Shown: positions 15,497-23,148 of the stretch, one piece after another
Numbering within the stretch: the first letter of the stretch is position 1
How the letters are laid out: every line of letters begins with the position of its first letter
Translations under genes and position numbers: made by a program
The notes under the pieces: generated by a model
What the model saw: the letters and a program-made list of their open reading frames with translations, nothing else
Told to the model about the DNA's origin: nothing
The model's database searches: none
Assembly (NCBI GenBank): GCA_023229985.1
Contig: JALNYF010000036.1
Coordinates: 1 to 23,833, forward strand
DNA: 23,833 nucleotides
From: Bacteroidales bacterium
Lineage (GTDB): Bacteria; Bacteroidota; Bacteroidia; Bacteroidales; WCHB1-69
Direction of reading: 5' to 3'

Positions 15497-16069
15497 TTGA
15501 GGAAATTATCTAATTGGAAAATTATTAAAAGCACCCTGTCGCTATTTTGCTTCGGGGTGCTTTTTATTGCTTGTAACAAACAAGAATTTTCAGAAGATAA
15601 CTTGCTATCCGTCAACGGAAAATACCCATCTGAATCGACTTCAGACGTTAACCTTATTTATAGTGATTCCGCCGTCATGAATTTCCAGGTTTTTGCTCCC
15701 ATTCTGAATAAATATGATGGAGATAATCCCTACATTGATTGTCCCAAAGGAATTAAAATTATTTCTTATGGTGCCGATAATAAACCGGAATCTATTCTTG
15801 TTGCCGATTATGCCATTAATGAAGAGAATACAATGCGCATGGAGGCGCGCAAAAATGTGATCATTACCAATTTAAAACAGGGCGATACCATCATCACAGA
15901 TAAAATTATTTGGGACAAGAGAAATAAACGGATCTACTCGGATGTCAAAGTACAACAAATTCGCTCGGATGGTACCGTGAATATCGGAGATGGATTTGAT
16001 GCGGACGAAAAATTTACAAAATATACTGTCCGAAACCCTCGCGGAGAAATGATTGCAGACGATTTTTAA
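15497..16069 (+). CDS. lptC: LPS export periplasmic protein LptC, lipoprotein form
   Basis: LptC passes lipopolysaccharide from the inner-membrane LptBFG complex to the periplasmic LptA bridge. The 190-residue protein matches Bacteroidota LptC. It has an N-terminal hydrophobic segment ending in the lipobox LFIAC (Cys26), then LIYSDSAVMNFQVFAP, PYIDCPKGIKIISYG, and the beta-jellyroll repeats AINEENTMRMEARKNVIITN and DKIIWDKRNKRIYSD. No in-frame ATG precedes the signal sequence. The stop codon of the TPR gene lies in the same frame, leaving only ATC, ATT or TTG as starts; TTG 15497 (residues MRKLSNW) is the most likely. Initiation is probably by translational coupling from the TPR gene 6 nt upstream. 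It is the last gene of the operon. Confidence 0.9.
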   Translation: MRKLSNWKIIKSTLSLFCFGVLFIACNKQEFSEDNLLSVNGKYPSESTSDVNLIYSDSAVMNFQVFAPILNKYDGDNPYIDCPKGIKIISYGADNKPESILVADYAINEENTMRMEARKNVIITNLKQGDTIITDKIIWDKRNKRIYSDVKVQQIRSDGTVNIGDGFDADEKFTKYTVRNPRGEMIADDF

Positions 16070-16211
16070 AAAAGCGCAAGCCCATGCCAAAGCTTTTCAG
16101 GGTTCTGGAGGACCCGCGCAACTTCGACGATAGAGCCTACGCTATAACGTGGCACTATTATCTTGTTGCATTTAAATTTTCCAGATTTAGAAAAGCAAGA
16201 TAAAATCCATA

Positions 16212-16242
16212 CTGTTATTCAGACATTTTTGTCTGAAAACAG
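16212..16242 (+). terminator. Strong hairpin 143 nt after lptC, possible operon end or regulatory structure
   Basis: CTGTT (16212-16216), a bulged A, TTCAGACA (16218-16225), loop TTTT, TGTCTGAA (16230-16237), AACAG (16238-16242): 13 base pairs with a single bulge. No T-run follows on either strand, so it is not a classic intrinsic terminator. It could block exonucleases at the 3' end of the lptC transcript or be a DNA operator for hutU, 200 nt upstream of that promoter. Confidence 0.45.
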
Positions 16243-16443
16243 CTGCAAAAATACATAAAAATCGTTTATAAAAGGCATTTATTTGTAAAAAAATATCAAA
16301 ACCACAAAGCCTCCGATCATCTCCATATTCTTCTCATAATAAACCTATATCATTGCTCAATATTTTTAAATTTCACCTTAAAAAGGATATAAATATCATT
16401 TGAATCTATTGATGCGATGCCTGCAACGTCACAAAAAAAATCG

Positions 16444-16451
16444 TACTTTTG
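16444..16451 (+). promoter_or_regulatory. -7 promoter element for hutU
   Basis: TACTTTTG (TAnnTTTG) ends 25 nt before the ATG at 16477. No TTG is found at the right -33 distance, which leaves room for activator control. Confidence 0.6.
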
Positions 16452-16476
16452 CAACCAATATTTTTAATCAAAAATT

Positions 16477-18486
16477 ATGGATATAAAAGATTTTCAAAAG
16501 GATATTTTGCAAGGGATTCCCGCCGAACTTCCGGCTGTAAAACCTTATGATACAACCATTAACCACGCTCCGAAGCGAAAAGACATTCTATCGGATTCGG
16601 AAAAACGGTTGGCACTCAAAAATGCGTTGCGCTATTTTGACCCTTCCATGCACGCCCTGCTTGCATCCGAATTTGCCCAGGAATTACACCAATACGGTAG
16701 AATATATATGTATCGCTTCCGTCCTGATTATGAAATGTATGCCCGTCCTATTGATCAATATCCTGCCAAATGCCAACAAGCAGCGGCAATTATGTTGATG
16801 ATACAGAATAACTTAGATCCCGCAGTGGCACAGCACCCGCACGAATTAATTACATACGGGGGCAATGGTGCCGTTTTTCAGAATTGGGCACAATATCGAC
16901 TCGTTATGAAATATTTGGCTGAAATGACAGAAGACCAAACCTTAGTCATGTATTCCGGTCACCCAATGGGATTGTTCCCTTCACACAGAGATGCACCCCG
17001 CGTGGTGGTTACCAATGGCATGGTGATTCCCAACTATTCCACGCCTGACCATTGGGAAATATTTAATGCAATGGGGGTTAGTCAGTACGGACAAATGACC
17101 GCTGGTTCGTATATGTACATCGGACCGCAAGGAATTGTACACGGCACAACCATCACTGTTCTCAATGCAAGTCGCAAGTTGGGCGGTGGCACTGCCGGTA
17201 AGTTGTTTATTACTGCCGGTTTGGGCGGAATGTCCGGCGCACAACCCAAAGCGGGAAACATCGCCGGCGTGGTTTCCATTACCGCCGAAATCAATCCCGA
17301 TGCCACTCAAAAAAGATTCAAACAAGGCTGGGTGGACGAAGTGCACGATAATTTGGACACATTGATGCAGGAAGTTGAAAAAGCCCGTCAACAAAAAAAT
17401 GCCCGCTCATTTGCCTATCAAGGGAATATTGTCGATTTATGGGAATATTGTGTAACCCATCACATTCAGGTTGATTTGGGTTCCGACCAGACCTCCCTGC
17501 ACAATCCGTGGGCAGGCGGCTACTATCCCGCCGGACACTCTTTTGAAGAATCCAAAGTGATGATGGCAGAAGAACCCGACCGTTTTAAAATGGCTGTACA
17601 AAAGAGCCTTTGCCGACAAGTGGATGCTATTAACCGGCTCACTGCCAATGGGATGTATTTCTTTGATTATGGAAATGCGTTCTTGTTGGAAGCAAGTCGC
17701 GCCGGTGCCGATGTGATGAAAGTCGATGGAACTTTCAAATATGCGTCTTACGTTCAGGATATTATGGGACCGATGTGTTTCGATTACGGCTTTGGACCGT
17801 TCCGTTGGGTATGCACTTCCGGAAAAGCTGAAGATTTGGCAATGACCGACCAATTGGCATTAGATATTTTGAAAAAGATGAGTGCCGATGCGCCTGCCGA
17901 GATTCAGCAACAGATGCACGACAATATCCGCTGGATTGAGGGTGCACAGGAGAATCATTTGGTGGTTGGTTCGCAAGCCCGTATTTTGTATGCCGATGCC
18001 GAAGGGCGTATCCGCATAGCCGAAGCCTTTAACCAAGCTATTCAAAGCGGTAAGATTTCGGCACCGGTTGTTTTGGGACGTGACCATCACGATGTGTCCG
18101 GCACCGATTCACCGTACCGCGAAACTTCCAATATTTATGACGGTTCTTCTTTTACTGCCGATATGGCAATACAAAATGTGATTGGCGATTCGTTCCGCGG
18201 TGCTACGTGGGTTTCCATTCACAACGGCGGCGGTGTTGGCTGGGGCGAAGTTATCAATGGTGGATTCGGAATGTTGTTAGATGGCTCTGCCGATGCCGAT
18301 AGACGACTTCACAACATGCTCTATTGGGATGTCAATAACGGAATCAGTCGCCGCGCGTGGGCAAGAAATGAGGGTGCGTTGTTTGCCATCAAAAGAGCAA
18401 TGAAAGAAAATCCGAAGTTGAAAGTTACGATTCCGAATTTTGCGCAAGACGAATTGATTGACAGCGCAATGAAGAAAATTAAATAA
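16477..18486 (+). CDS. hutU: Urocanate hydratase
   Basis: Urocanase adds water to urocanate, the second step of histidine breakdown, giving 4-imidazolone-5-propionate; it uses tightly bound NAD+ as an electrophile. The 669-residue cytoplasmic protein has YGGNGAVFQNWAQYRLVMKYL, SGHPMGLFPSHRDAPRVVVT, the NAD-binding glycine loop GLGGMSGAQPKAGNIAG (248-264), and the catalytic block FDYGFGPFRWVCTSG with Cys446. All key residues are present. From memory it is about 110 residues longer than the E. coli/Pseudomonas-type enzymes and resembles the longer form found in Bacteroidota and animals. It has its own promoter element and a bidirectional terminator and stands alone: histidine ammonia-lyase, imidazolonepropionase and the formiminotransferase are not in the window. 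Confidence 0.96.
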   Translation: MDIKDFQKDILQGIPAELPAVKPYDTTINHAPKRKDILSDSEKRLALKNALRYFDPSMHALLASEFAQELHQYGRIYMYRFRPDYEMYARPIDQYPAKCQQAAAIMLMIQNNLDPAVAQHPHELITYGGNGAVFQNWAQYRLVMKYLAEMTEDQTLVMYSGHPMGLFPSHRDAPRVVVTNGMVIPNYSTPDHWEIFNAMGVSQYGQMTAGSYMYIGPQGIVHGTTITVLNASRKLGGGTAGKLFITAGLGGMSGAQPKAGNIAGVVSITAEINPDATQKRFKQGWVDEVHDNLDTLMQEVEKARQQKNARSFAYQGNIVDLWEYCVTHHIQVDLGSDQTSLHNPWAGGYYPAGHSFEESKVMMAEEPDRFKMAVQKSLCRQVDAINRLTANGMYFFDYGNAFLLEASRAGADVMKVDGTFKYASYVQDIMGPMCFDYGFGPFRWVCTSGKAEDLAMTDQLALDILKKMSADAPAEIQQQMHDNIRWIEGAQENHLVVGSQARILYADAEGRIRIAEAFNQAIQSGKISAPVVLGRDHHDVSGTDSPYRETSNIYDGSSFTADMAIQNVIGDSFRGATWVSIHNGGGVGWGEVINGGFGMLLDGSADADRRLHNMLYWDVNNGISRRAWARNEGALFAIKRAMKENPKLKVTIPNFAQDELIDSAMKKIK

Positions 18487-18498
18487 TTTTTCAATCAT

Positions 18499-18530
18499 AA
18501 AAAAGGGCGTTATCAAACGCCCTTTTTTTT
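18499..18530. terminator. Bidirectional terminator between hutU and the thiL-like gene
   Basis: AAAAAAGGGCGTT, loop ATCA, AACGCCCTTTTTTTT: a perfect stem with an A-run on one side and a T-run on the other, so it can end transcription from both directions. The stop codon of the minus-strand gene (18529-18531) lies inside its T-run. Confidence 0.92.
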
Positions 18531-19572
18531 ATTCATTTTTTGTGCTCGCAAATCCCTGCGCCTGCAGAGGAATCTGGCAATTATCATTGCTGATTAAATG
18601 ATGTCCGGCATTCTTCTCGGTCATGTAACCAATCACTGAAATATCATCAATTTTTTTGATTTTTTCATAATCATCTTGACGAATTGTAAACAGCAATTCG
18701 TAATCTTCGCCGCCATTGAGAGCCGCCATCGTAGCAACAATTTTTAAACTTTTTAATGTATCAAAAGTGAGTGTGTCGATGGGCAATTTATCTTCAAAAA
18801 TGGTACAACCGGTAGAAGAAAGATCACAAATTTGAAGTAAAGAAGCGGCTAAACCTTCCGAAACAACAGCGAGCGTTGTGGGAACGATTCCGTTTTTTTT
18901 CAGGTCGGCAATCACATCGACCCGTGGTTCCGGTTTCAATTGTCTTTGCAATAAATATTCGTACCCTTCAAAGTCGGGCTGGCTGTTTTGAGTAGCTTCA
19001 AAGATTTGCTTTTCGCGTTGCAACAGCAGCAATCCGGTGTATGCAGCAGCAAAGTCGCCGGAAACGCAAATCAGTTCATTCTCTTTCGTCCCTTTTCGTA
19101 AAACGGTATCCTGCTCCGATACTTCTCCCATCCCTGACATGGAAATTGCCAAACCTACTGCCGATGAGGTAACATCTAATTTGACCAAATCCACTTCGTA
19201 ATGCTCGCAACATGTTCTGATTCCCAGCATTAATTCTTCCAATGCCTCCACCGAAAACCGATTGGAAACGGCAAGATTTACCGTCAAATGTGTCTGCAAA
19301 GCATTCATACCCAAGATGTCGGAAATGACAATGGATGTACATTTATATCCCAAGTGTCGGAGTGGGAAATAAGTTAAATCAAAATGGATGTGTTCTAAAA
19401 AAAGTTTAGAAGAAAATACCGCGCGTTTGTTTCCAAAATCGACAACGGAGGCATCATCATCAAAGGATACTGCCGTTGAAGCATGATGATTTGTAAATTG
19501 CTCCCTTAACTTATTAATTAATTGATATTTACCTAATTGAGAAATTTCGTTTCTTTTATTGCTTTCTTCCAT
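18529..19572 (-). CDS. ThiL-like (thiamine-monophosphate kinase / AIR synthase family) protein with altered metal-site residues
   Basis: True ThiL phosphorylates thiamine phosphate to thiamine diphosphate. Along its full 347 residues this protein follows Bacteroidota ThiL: NEISQLGKYQLINKL at the start, FPLRHLGYK (69-77), GYEYLLQRQLKPEPR (203-217), and ALNGGEDYELLFTI (284-297). Several Mg/ATP-site motifs differ, however. The usual TTDLLLEGVHF reads SSKLFLEHIHF (54-64; Asp to Lys56), GGDTT reads KLDVT (131-135), SDGL reads SEGL (238-241), and GDDAAV reads DDDASV. Asp39, Asp40, Asp85 and Asp133 are kept. It may be a ThiL with relaxed constraint, a paralogue with another job, or inactive. It starts 80 nt downstream of the unknown gene on the same strand with no promoter element in between, so it may belong to that operon. 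Confidence 0.8.
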   Translation of the reverse strand: MEESNKRNEISQLGKYQLINKLREQFTNHHASTAVSFDDDASVVDFGNKRAVFSSKLFLEHIHFDLTYFPLRHLGYKCTSIVISDILGMNALQTHLTVNLAVSNRFSVEALEELMLGIRTCCEHYEVDLVKLDVTSSAVGLAISMSGMGEVSEQDTVLRKGTKENELICVSGDFAAAYTGLLLLQREKQIFEATQNSQPDFEGYEYLLQRQLKPEPRVDVIADLKKNGIVPTTLAVVSEGLAASLLQICDLSSTGCTIFEDKLPIDTLTFDTLKSLKIVATMAALNGGEDYELLFTIRQDDYEKIKKIDDISVIGYMTEKNAGHHLISNDNCQIPLQAQGFASTKNE

Positions 19573-19652
19573 AATCTTTTATAATACATTTTTGAAAAAT
19601 GGTGTTCTGATTTAATCAATCATCAGAAGGATCAGGTTGCCACCGGCAGACG

Positions 19653-20342
19653 TTATTTTTTCATTGAAACGTCCGGTTCAAACTTAAAGCCCAGACGTTT
19701 AGCAGTTTTTAGAATCATAATCTGGTCTTCCACCTGTGTAATGTCGTTGACGGAAACCTCCATTAAATTGGTATATTCGGGAACCAGCAAATCGAAGTTT
19801 ACGGTATATTGAATGGCAGAATGGACAATTTCGGTAATGGCAGTTTTGTCCAATTCCTTGGAGTTGAAATTATTGAGAACTTGTGCCAATTCGCGTTTTC
19901 CTTCTACATAATAATGTTTGTCACAATTAATAAAAATACGACCAATCATATAACCGACATCATTGATACGATTGTATTTAAAGGAATCGGACAGAAAGTT
20001 AAAAATCTGAATCATACCACAATACGAGCGTTTTCTATCTTCTTTAATGTAAGGAGTTTTCATTACTTCGTGGTCACGTGGAAATTCAAAAATATTACTG
20101 TGCATCAAGAAAATAAGAATATCGCCGGCAAAACGCAGTTTAAACTCGAATTGGTTTTTATCGGTATAATGAACTGAAACGCGTTCGTGTTTGATGGAGA
20201 AGTTATCTTTATAATATTCTTCAAAATCGCGCGCACACTCTTTAAAAAGTTGCATGCTCTCTAAAGTATTATTGTAGATTTGTTGTTTTAATTCTCCTTT
20301 TTCGACGATTAAATCACAGATTTTTGCAGAATTATCTTCCAT
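19653..20342 (-). CDS. Uncharacterised protein downstream of the M23 gene
   Basis: I do not recognise a named family. The 229-residue protein has no signal peptide or membrane segment and is predicted to be cytoplasmic and mixed alpha/beta. The N-terminal third is helical and acidic (LESMQLFKECARDFEEYYKDN). Strand-like segments follow (HERVSVHYTD, FEFKLRFAGDILIFLMHSNIFEFP), then YCGMIQIFNFLSDSF and DVGYMIGRIFIN. The C-terminal helix (VEDQIMILKTAKRLGFKFEPD) looks well ordered. Codon use and length fit a real gene. The start is 4 nt after the stop of the M23 protein gene, so the two are surely co-transcribed and probably translationally coupled. I infer a possible functional link to that envelope protein; nothing in the sequence gives a mechanism. 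Confidence 0.82.
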   Translation of the reverse strand: MEDNSAKICDLIVEKGELKQQIYNNTLESMQLFKECARDFEEYYKDNFSIKHERVSVHYTDKNQFEFKLRFAGDILIFLMHSNIFEFPRDHEVMKTPYIKEDRKRSYCGMIQIFNFLSDSFKYNRINDVGYMIGRIFINCDKHYYVEGKRELAQVLNNFNSKELDKTAITEIVHSAIQYTVNFDLLVPEYTNLMEVSVNDITQVEDQIMILKTAKRLGFKFEPDVSMKK

Positions 20343-20346
20343 ATTT

Positions 20347-21249
20347 TTATTTTAAGGTTAAATAATCTAACGGATTCAGGGGAAATCCGTTATGCCATAT
20401 TTCAAAATGTAGGTGGACGCCTTTGTCCGTAATACCGCTGTTTCCCATTTGAGCAATAGGTTCTCCTGCTTCTACTTGTGCGCCTTTATTCTTCAACAGA
20501 AGGGAGTTATGTTTATAAATAGAAATTACATTATCGTGATGCTGAACGATGATAACATTTCCATCGACCACATCATAGCCTGAATAGATGACAATTCCGT
20601 TTGCTACGCTGTTAATCAGAGTGTTATATCTGTTTTGAATATCAATGCCATACTGATTATTGGGGACATTGTAATAAGAAATAATGGTGCCTTCGGTTGG
20701 AGTAATGAGGAAAAGAGATTCGATATGGGCTTTTTTGTTAATCGCAACAGCGGGACTTGTCGATGGTGCAGTCGGGCGCGCAGTCAGTTGCGAAGACATT
20801 TCTCGGACTTTTAATTCCGATGGCGACGGATTCGCCGATAATTTACTTTCTTGCGCAATATTCAATTCCGGAACCTCTTGCTCTAATTCCGCAGGCATCA
20901 CTTTGTCATTCAAAATGCGGGCAAGATTGTCATAATATTGCTGATTCTTTGCTAAAACAAGCTCTACAGAATCAACTCTTTTCGCTGCCTTCTTATACTG
21001 CCGATATTCATCGGGATTGGTATAGCCGGGCACATAAACCCGTAATGGCGTAAAAGCAATCAACATAGCCGTCAGTACAATCAGAATGATCGCCGAAGTG
21101 GTAACGGTTATAAAAATATTCTTCGGACTCAATCGTAAGGAAAAACTATCGCGATGTGTAGAATCATTGCGAATGATCAAGCAATATTTTATCGTCCAAT
21201 TCTTCCTTAATATCTGCCAAAATTTGAGGGCTTTTTTCGCAAAATTCAT
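20347..21249 (-). CDS. M23 (LytM-domain) peptidase-like protein, membrane-anchored, one zinc ligand replaced
   Basis: The 300-residue protein has a cytoplasmic N terminus (about 1-45, basic), one membrane helix (about 46-66, IFITVTTSAIILIVLTAMLI), a periplasmic linker rich in Pro/Ser/Thr (145-172), and a C-terminal LytM domain (about 180-300). In active M23 enzymes the zinc ligands are the His and Asp of HxxxD and the last His of HxH. Here the first motif is QYGID, with Q199 instead of His and D203 kept. YKH (H247) and HLHFE (H279, H281) are intact. The protein may be a weak or non-catalytic peptidoglycan-binding factor, or use another ligand. The anchored N terminus with a single LytM domain is a common Bacteroidota architecture. 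It heads an operon with the unknown gene 4 nt downstream. Confidence 0.9.
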   Translation of the reverse strand: MNFAKKALKFWQILRKNWTIKYCLIIRNDSTHRDSFSLRLSPKNIFITVTTSAIILIVLTAMLIAFTPLRVYVPGYTNPDEYRQYKKAAKRVDSVELVLAKNQQYYDNLARILNDKVMPAELEQEVPELNIAQESKLSANPSPSELKVREMSSQLTARPTAPSTSPAVAINKKAHIESLFLITPTEGTIISYYNVPNNQYGIDIQNRYNTLINSVANGIVIYSGYDVVDGNVIIVQHHDNVISIYKHNSLLLKNKGAQVEAGEPIAQMGNSGITDKGVHLHFEIWHNGFPLNPLDYLTLK

Positions 21250-21287
21250 AAATAATACATTGACAAATTCCTATTTACAAGCGGTTG

Positions 21288-21295
21288 CAAAGGTA
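21288..21295 (-). promoter_or_regulatory. -7 promoter element for the M23 operon
   Basis: The minus strand reads TACCTTTG (TAnnTTTG), 38 nt upstream of the start at 21249. No -33 TTG is seen at the right spacing. It lies in a 262-nt divergent gap with the carbamate kinase promoter; the rest of that gap is A/T-rich with nothing else recognised. Confidence 0.55.
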
Positions 21296-21435
21296 GCATG
21301 TTTTTTCAAATTATATCCTAAATATTAAAATAATTATAACCCAATATAAATTGTAAGATTTTATTTATTCATAAATTATTGTAAGCATTTGTATTTTAAT
21401 AAGTTATATTGTGGATAAATCAAAAAACGGAATAG

Positions 21436-21466
21436 TTGTCTTTTGTAAAAAAAAGATGTACTTTTG
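21436..21466 (+). promoter_or_regulatory. Promoter for carbamate kinase
   Basis: A TTG at 21436-21438, a 20-nt spacer and TACTTTTG at 21459-21466 give a good full match to the Bacteroidota -33/-7 pattern, ending 45 nt before the ATG at 21512. Confidence 0.75.
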
Positions 21467-21511
21467 CCGCTCATTTTTCAAAACTAACCATCAATCAATT
21501 AGAATAAAATC

Positions 21512-22456
21512 ATGACAAAATTAGCAGTAGTGGCTTTCGGAGGAAATGCACTTTTGAGAAGCGGACAAAAAGGAACTTATCGTGAACAAATTCAAAATGT
21601 TACAGAAACATGCAAGTCATTGGTCGGCTTGCTGAAACAGGATTATAATATTGTAATAGGACATGGGAACGGTCCCCAAGTTGGGAACGTAATGTTGCAA
21701 CATGAAGCCGGAAATAAGGTCTTTCATTTGCAAAGTATGCCCATGGATTTCTGCGTATCCGAAACGCAAGGTTCTATCGGTTACCTGATAGAACAAGGAT
21801 TTCGCAATATTTTTGTTGAAGAAAAGATAAATAAAAATGTCGTAACCCTCGTTACACAAGTGGAGGTCAATGCCGAGGACAGCATGTTCTTAAACCCGAC
21901 AAAACCGGTCGGACCTTATTATACGAAAGAAGAAGCAGACCAGTATGCCGCAGAAACCGGAGCAATTTTTAAAGAAGACCCGAAGGGCAATGGTTGGCGA
22001 AAAGTGGTTGCGTCTCCCAAACCTATCCGAATTGCCAATATTGACATCGTAAAACAATTGGCGAATGCCGGCAATATTGTGATTACGGTCGGTGGCGGCG
22101 GAATCCCCGTCATTGTGAAAGACCATTTGATCTACGGAGTGGAAGCGGTTATTGATAAAGATTTAGCCTCCGCATTAGTGGCAGTAGAAATTAATGCAGA
22201 CGAATTTTATATTTTGACAGATGTTCCCAAAGTGTACATTAATTTTAAGAAGCCCAATGAACAAGCTTTGGATACCATTACTATCGCACAAGCCAAACAG
22301 TATTTGCAGGAAGGACATTTTACCGAAGGTTCCATGGCTCCCAAAGTTCGTGCAGCTATTTACTTCATTGAAAATGGTGGTAATGAGTGCATTATCACTG
22401 AAGCCGGACAATTAGGAAACCCCGCTTGCGGAACAAGAATTATAAAAAATTCATAA
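21512..22456 (+). CDS. arcC: Carbamate kinase
   Basis: The enzyme makes ATP and carbamate (which decays to ammonia and CO2) from carbamoyl phosphate and ADP, the energy-yielding last step of arginine-deiminase-type, agmatine or purine/allantoin pathways. The 314-residue cytoplasmic protein has AFGGNALLRSGQ (8-19), IGHGNGPQVGNVMLQ, the family signature MPMDFCVSETQGSIGYLIEQ, VGGGGIPVIVKD, and AVIDKDLASALVAVE, all in the expected order. All hallmark motifs are intact. A good promoter lies upstream. No arginine deiminase or ornithine carbamoyltransferase gene adjoins it, so the source of carbamoyl phosphate cannot be told from the window. LemA follows after 71 nt without a promoter element of its own, so some read-through is likely. 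Confidence 0.95.
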   Translation: MTKLAVVAFGGNALLRSGQKGTYREQIQNVTETCKSLVGLLKQDYNIVIGHGNGPQVGNVMLQHEAGNKVFHLQSMPMDFCVSETQGSIGYLIEQGFRNIFVEEKINKNVVTLVTQVEVNAEDSMFLNPTKPVGPYYTKEEADQYAAETGAIFKEDPKGNGWRKVVASPKPIRIANIDIVKQLANAGNIVITVGGGGIPVIVKDHLIYGVEAVIDKDLASALVAVEINADEFYILTDVPKVYINFKKPNEQALDTITIAQAKQYLQEGHFTEGSMAPKVRAAIYFIENGGNECIITEAGQLGNPACGTRIIKNS

Positions 22457-22527
22457 AAGATCTCTTGCGAAATAAACATTATCAATCGTTGTTTGTAATA
22501 AACATTTTAATACTAAAATTATAAAAA

Positions 22528-23148
22528 ATGAGTGCAAAAAAAACAAGAAACATCGTTATTTTTTCTATTATCGGCTTAATTGCCTTCTGTTTTATTTATG
22601 TTTATTCAACCTATAATGGACTAACCAAATCAGATGAAGCGGTGAATGAGTCATGGGCGCAAGTGGAGAATGTTTATCAACGGCGGGCAGACCTGATTCC
22701 GCAATTGGTGAGTACTGTAAAAGGAGCTGCCGACTACGAAAGAAGCACATTGGAAAATGTCATTAAAGCGCGCAGCGAAGCTACTTCTATTAAGATCGAC
22801 CCTTCCAACATGACGGAGGCAGACTTAGCGAAGTTTCAAGCCTCGCAAGACCAACTCTCAAGTTCGTTGAATAAATTGATGGTCGTTGTGGAAAGATACC
22901 CCGAACTCAAAGCCAATGCAAACTTCCAAACGCTTCAGGCTCAGTTGGAAGGTACGGAAAACAGAATTACGGTGGAAAGAAAGAAATTCAACGAAGCAAC
23001 GAAAACTTATAACGCCAGCATTCGACTATTCCCCAAAAATATTATCGCGGGCATGTTTGATTTTGAAAAACGTCCCTATTTTGAGGCAAAAGCAGGTGCA
23101 GAAAACGCTCCTTCAATAGAATTTGACTATTCTAACAGTAATCAATAA
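22528..23148 (+). CDS. LemA family protein
   Basis: The 206-residue protein has a single N-terminal membrane helix (about 9-27, IVIFSIIGLIAFCFIYVYS) and then the long LemA helical domain with the hallmark block VNESWAQVENVYQRRADLIPQLVSTV, followed by NVIKARSEAT and ENRITVERKKFNEATKTYNASIRLFP. The C-terminal domain lies outside the cytoplasm in the usual topology. LemA proteins are widespread; their molecular role is not settled, though they are regularly paired with TPM-domain proteins. That pairing is present here: the stop codon overlaps the ATG of the next gene (TAATG), showing translational coupling. Confidence 0.93.
   Translation: MSAKKTRNIVIFSIIGLIAFCFIYVYSTYNGLTKSDEAVNESWAQVENVYQRRADLIPQLVSTVKGAADYERSTLENVIKARSEATSIKIDPSNMTEADLAKFQASQDQLSSSLNKLMVVVERYPELKANANFQTLQAQLEGTENRITVERKKFNEATKTYNASIRLFPKNIIAGMFDFEKRPYFEAKAGAENAPSIEFDYSNSNQ

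Larger units (their letters stand above)
16070..16476. other. 407-nt gap between lptC and hutU: hairpins, short ORF, promoter
   Basis: The gap holds no gene I can name. The first 130 nt are clearly less A/T-rich than the rest and contain a hairpin at 16100-16115 (GGGTTC, loop TGGA, GGACCC) and a 39-codon ORF from ATG 16084 to TAA 16201 with no recognised homology. A strong bulged hairpin follows at 16212-16242. From about 16245 to 16430 the sequence is very A/T-rich with nothing recognisable. The hutU -7 element is at 16444-16451. Confidence 0.6.

Noticed and set aside
16070..16476. CRISPR array, tRNA or insertion-sequence end in the lptC-hutU gap
   Set aside because: No regularly spaced repeats, cloverleaf or terminal inverted repeats with a target duplication were found.
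19633..19675. Imperfect inverted repeat (CCGG-CAG-ACGTT / AACGT-CCGG) around the stop of the unknown minus-strand gene
   Set aside because: A 3-nt bulge, a long loop and no T-run make it unconvincing as a terminator.
22471..22506. Ten-base direct repeat AATAAACATT upstream of lemA
   Set aside because: Two A/T-rich copies 26 nt apart are expected by chance in such sequence.
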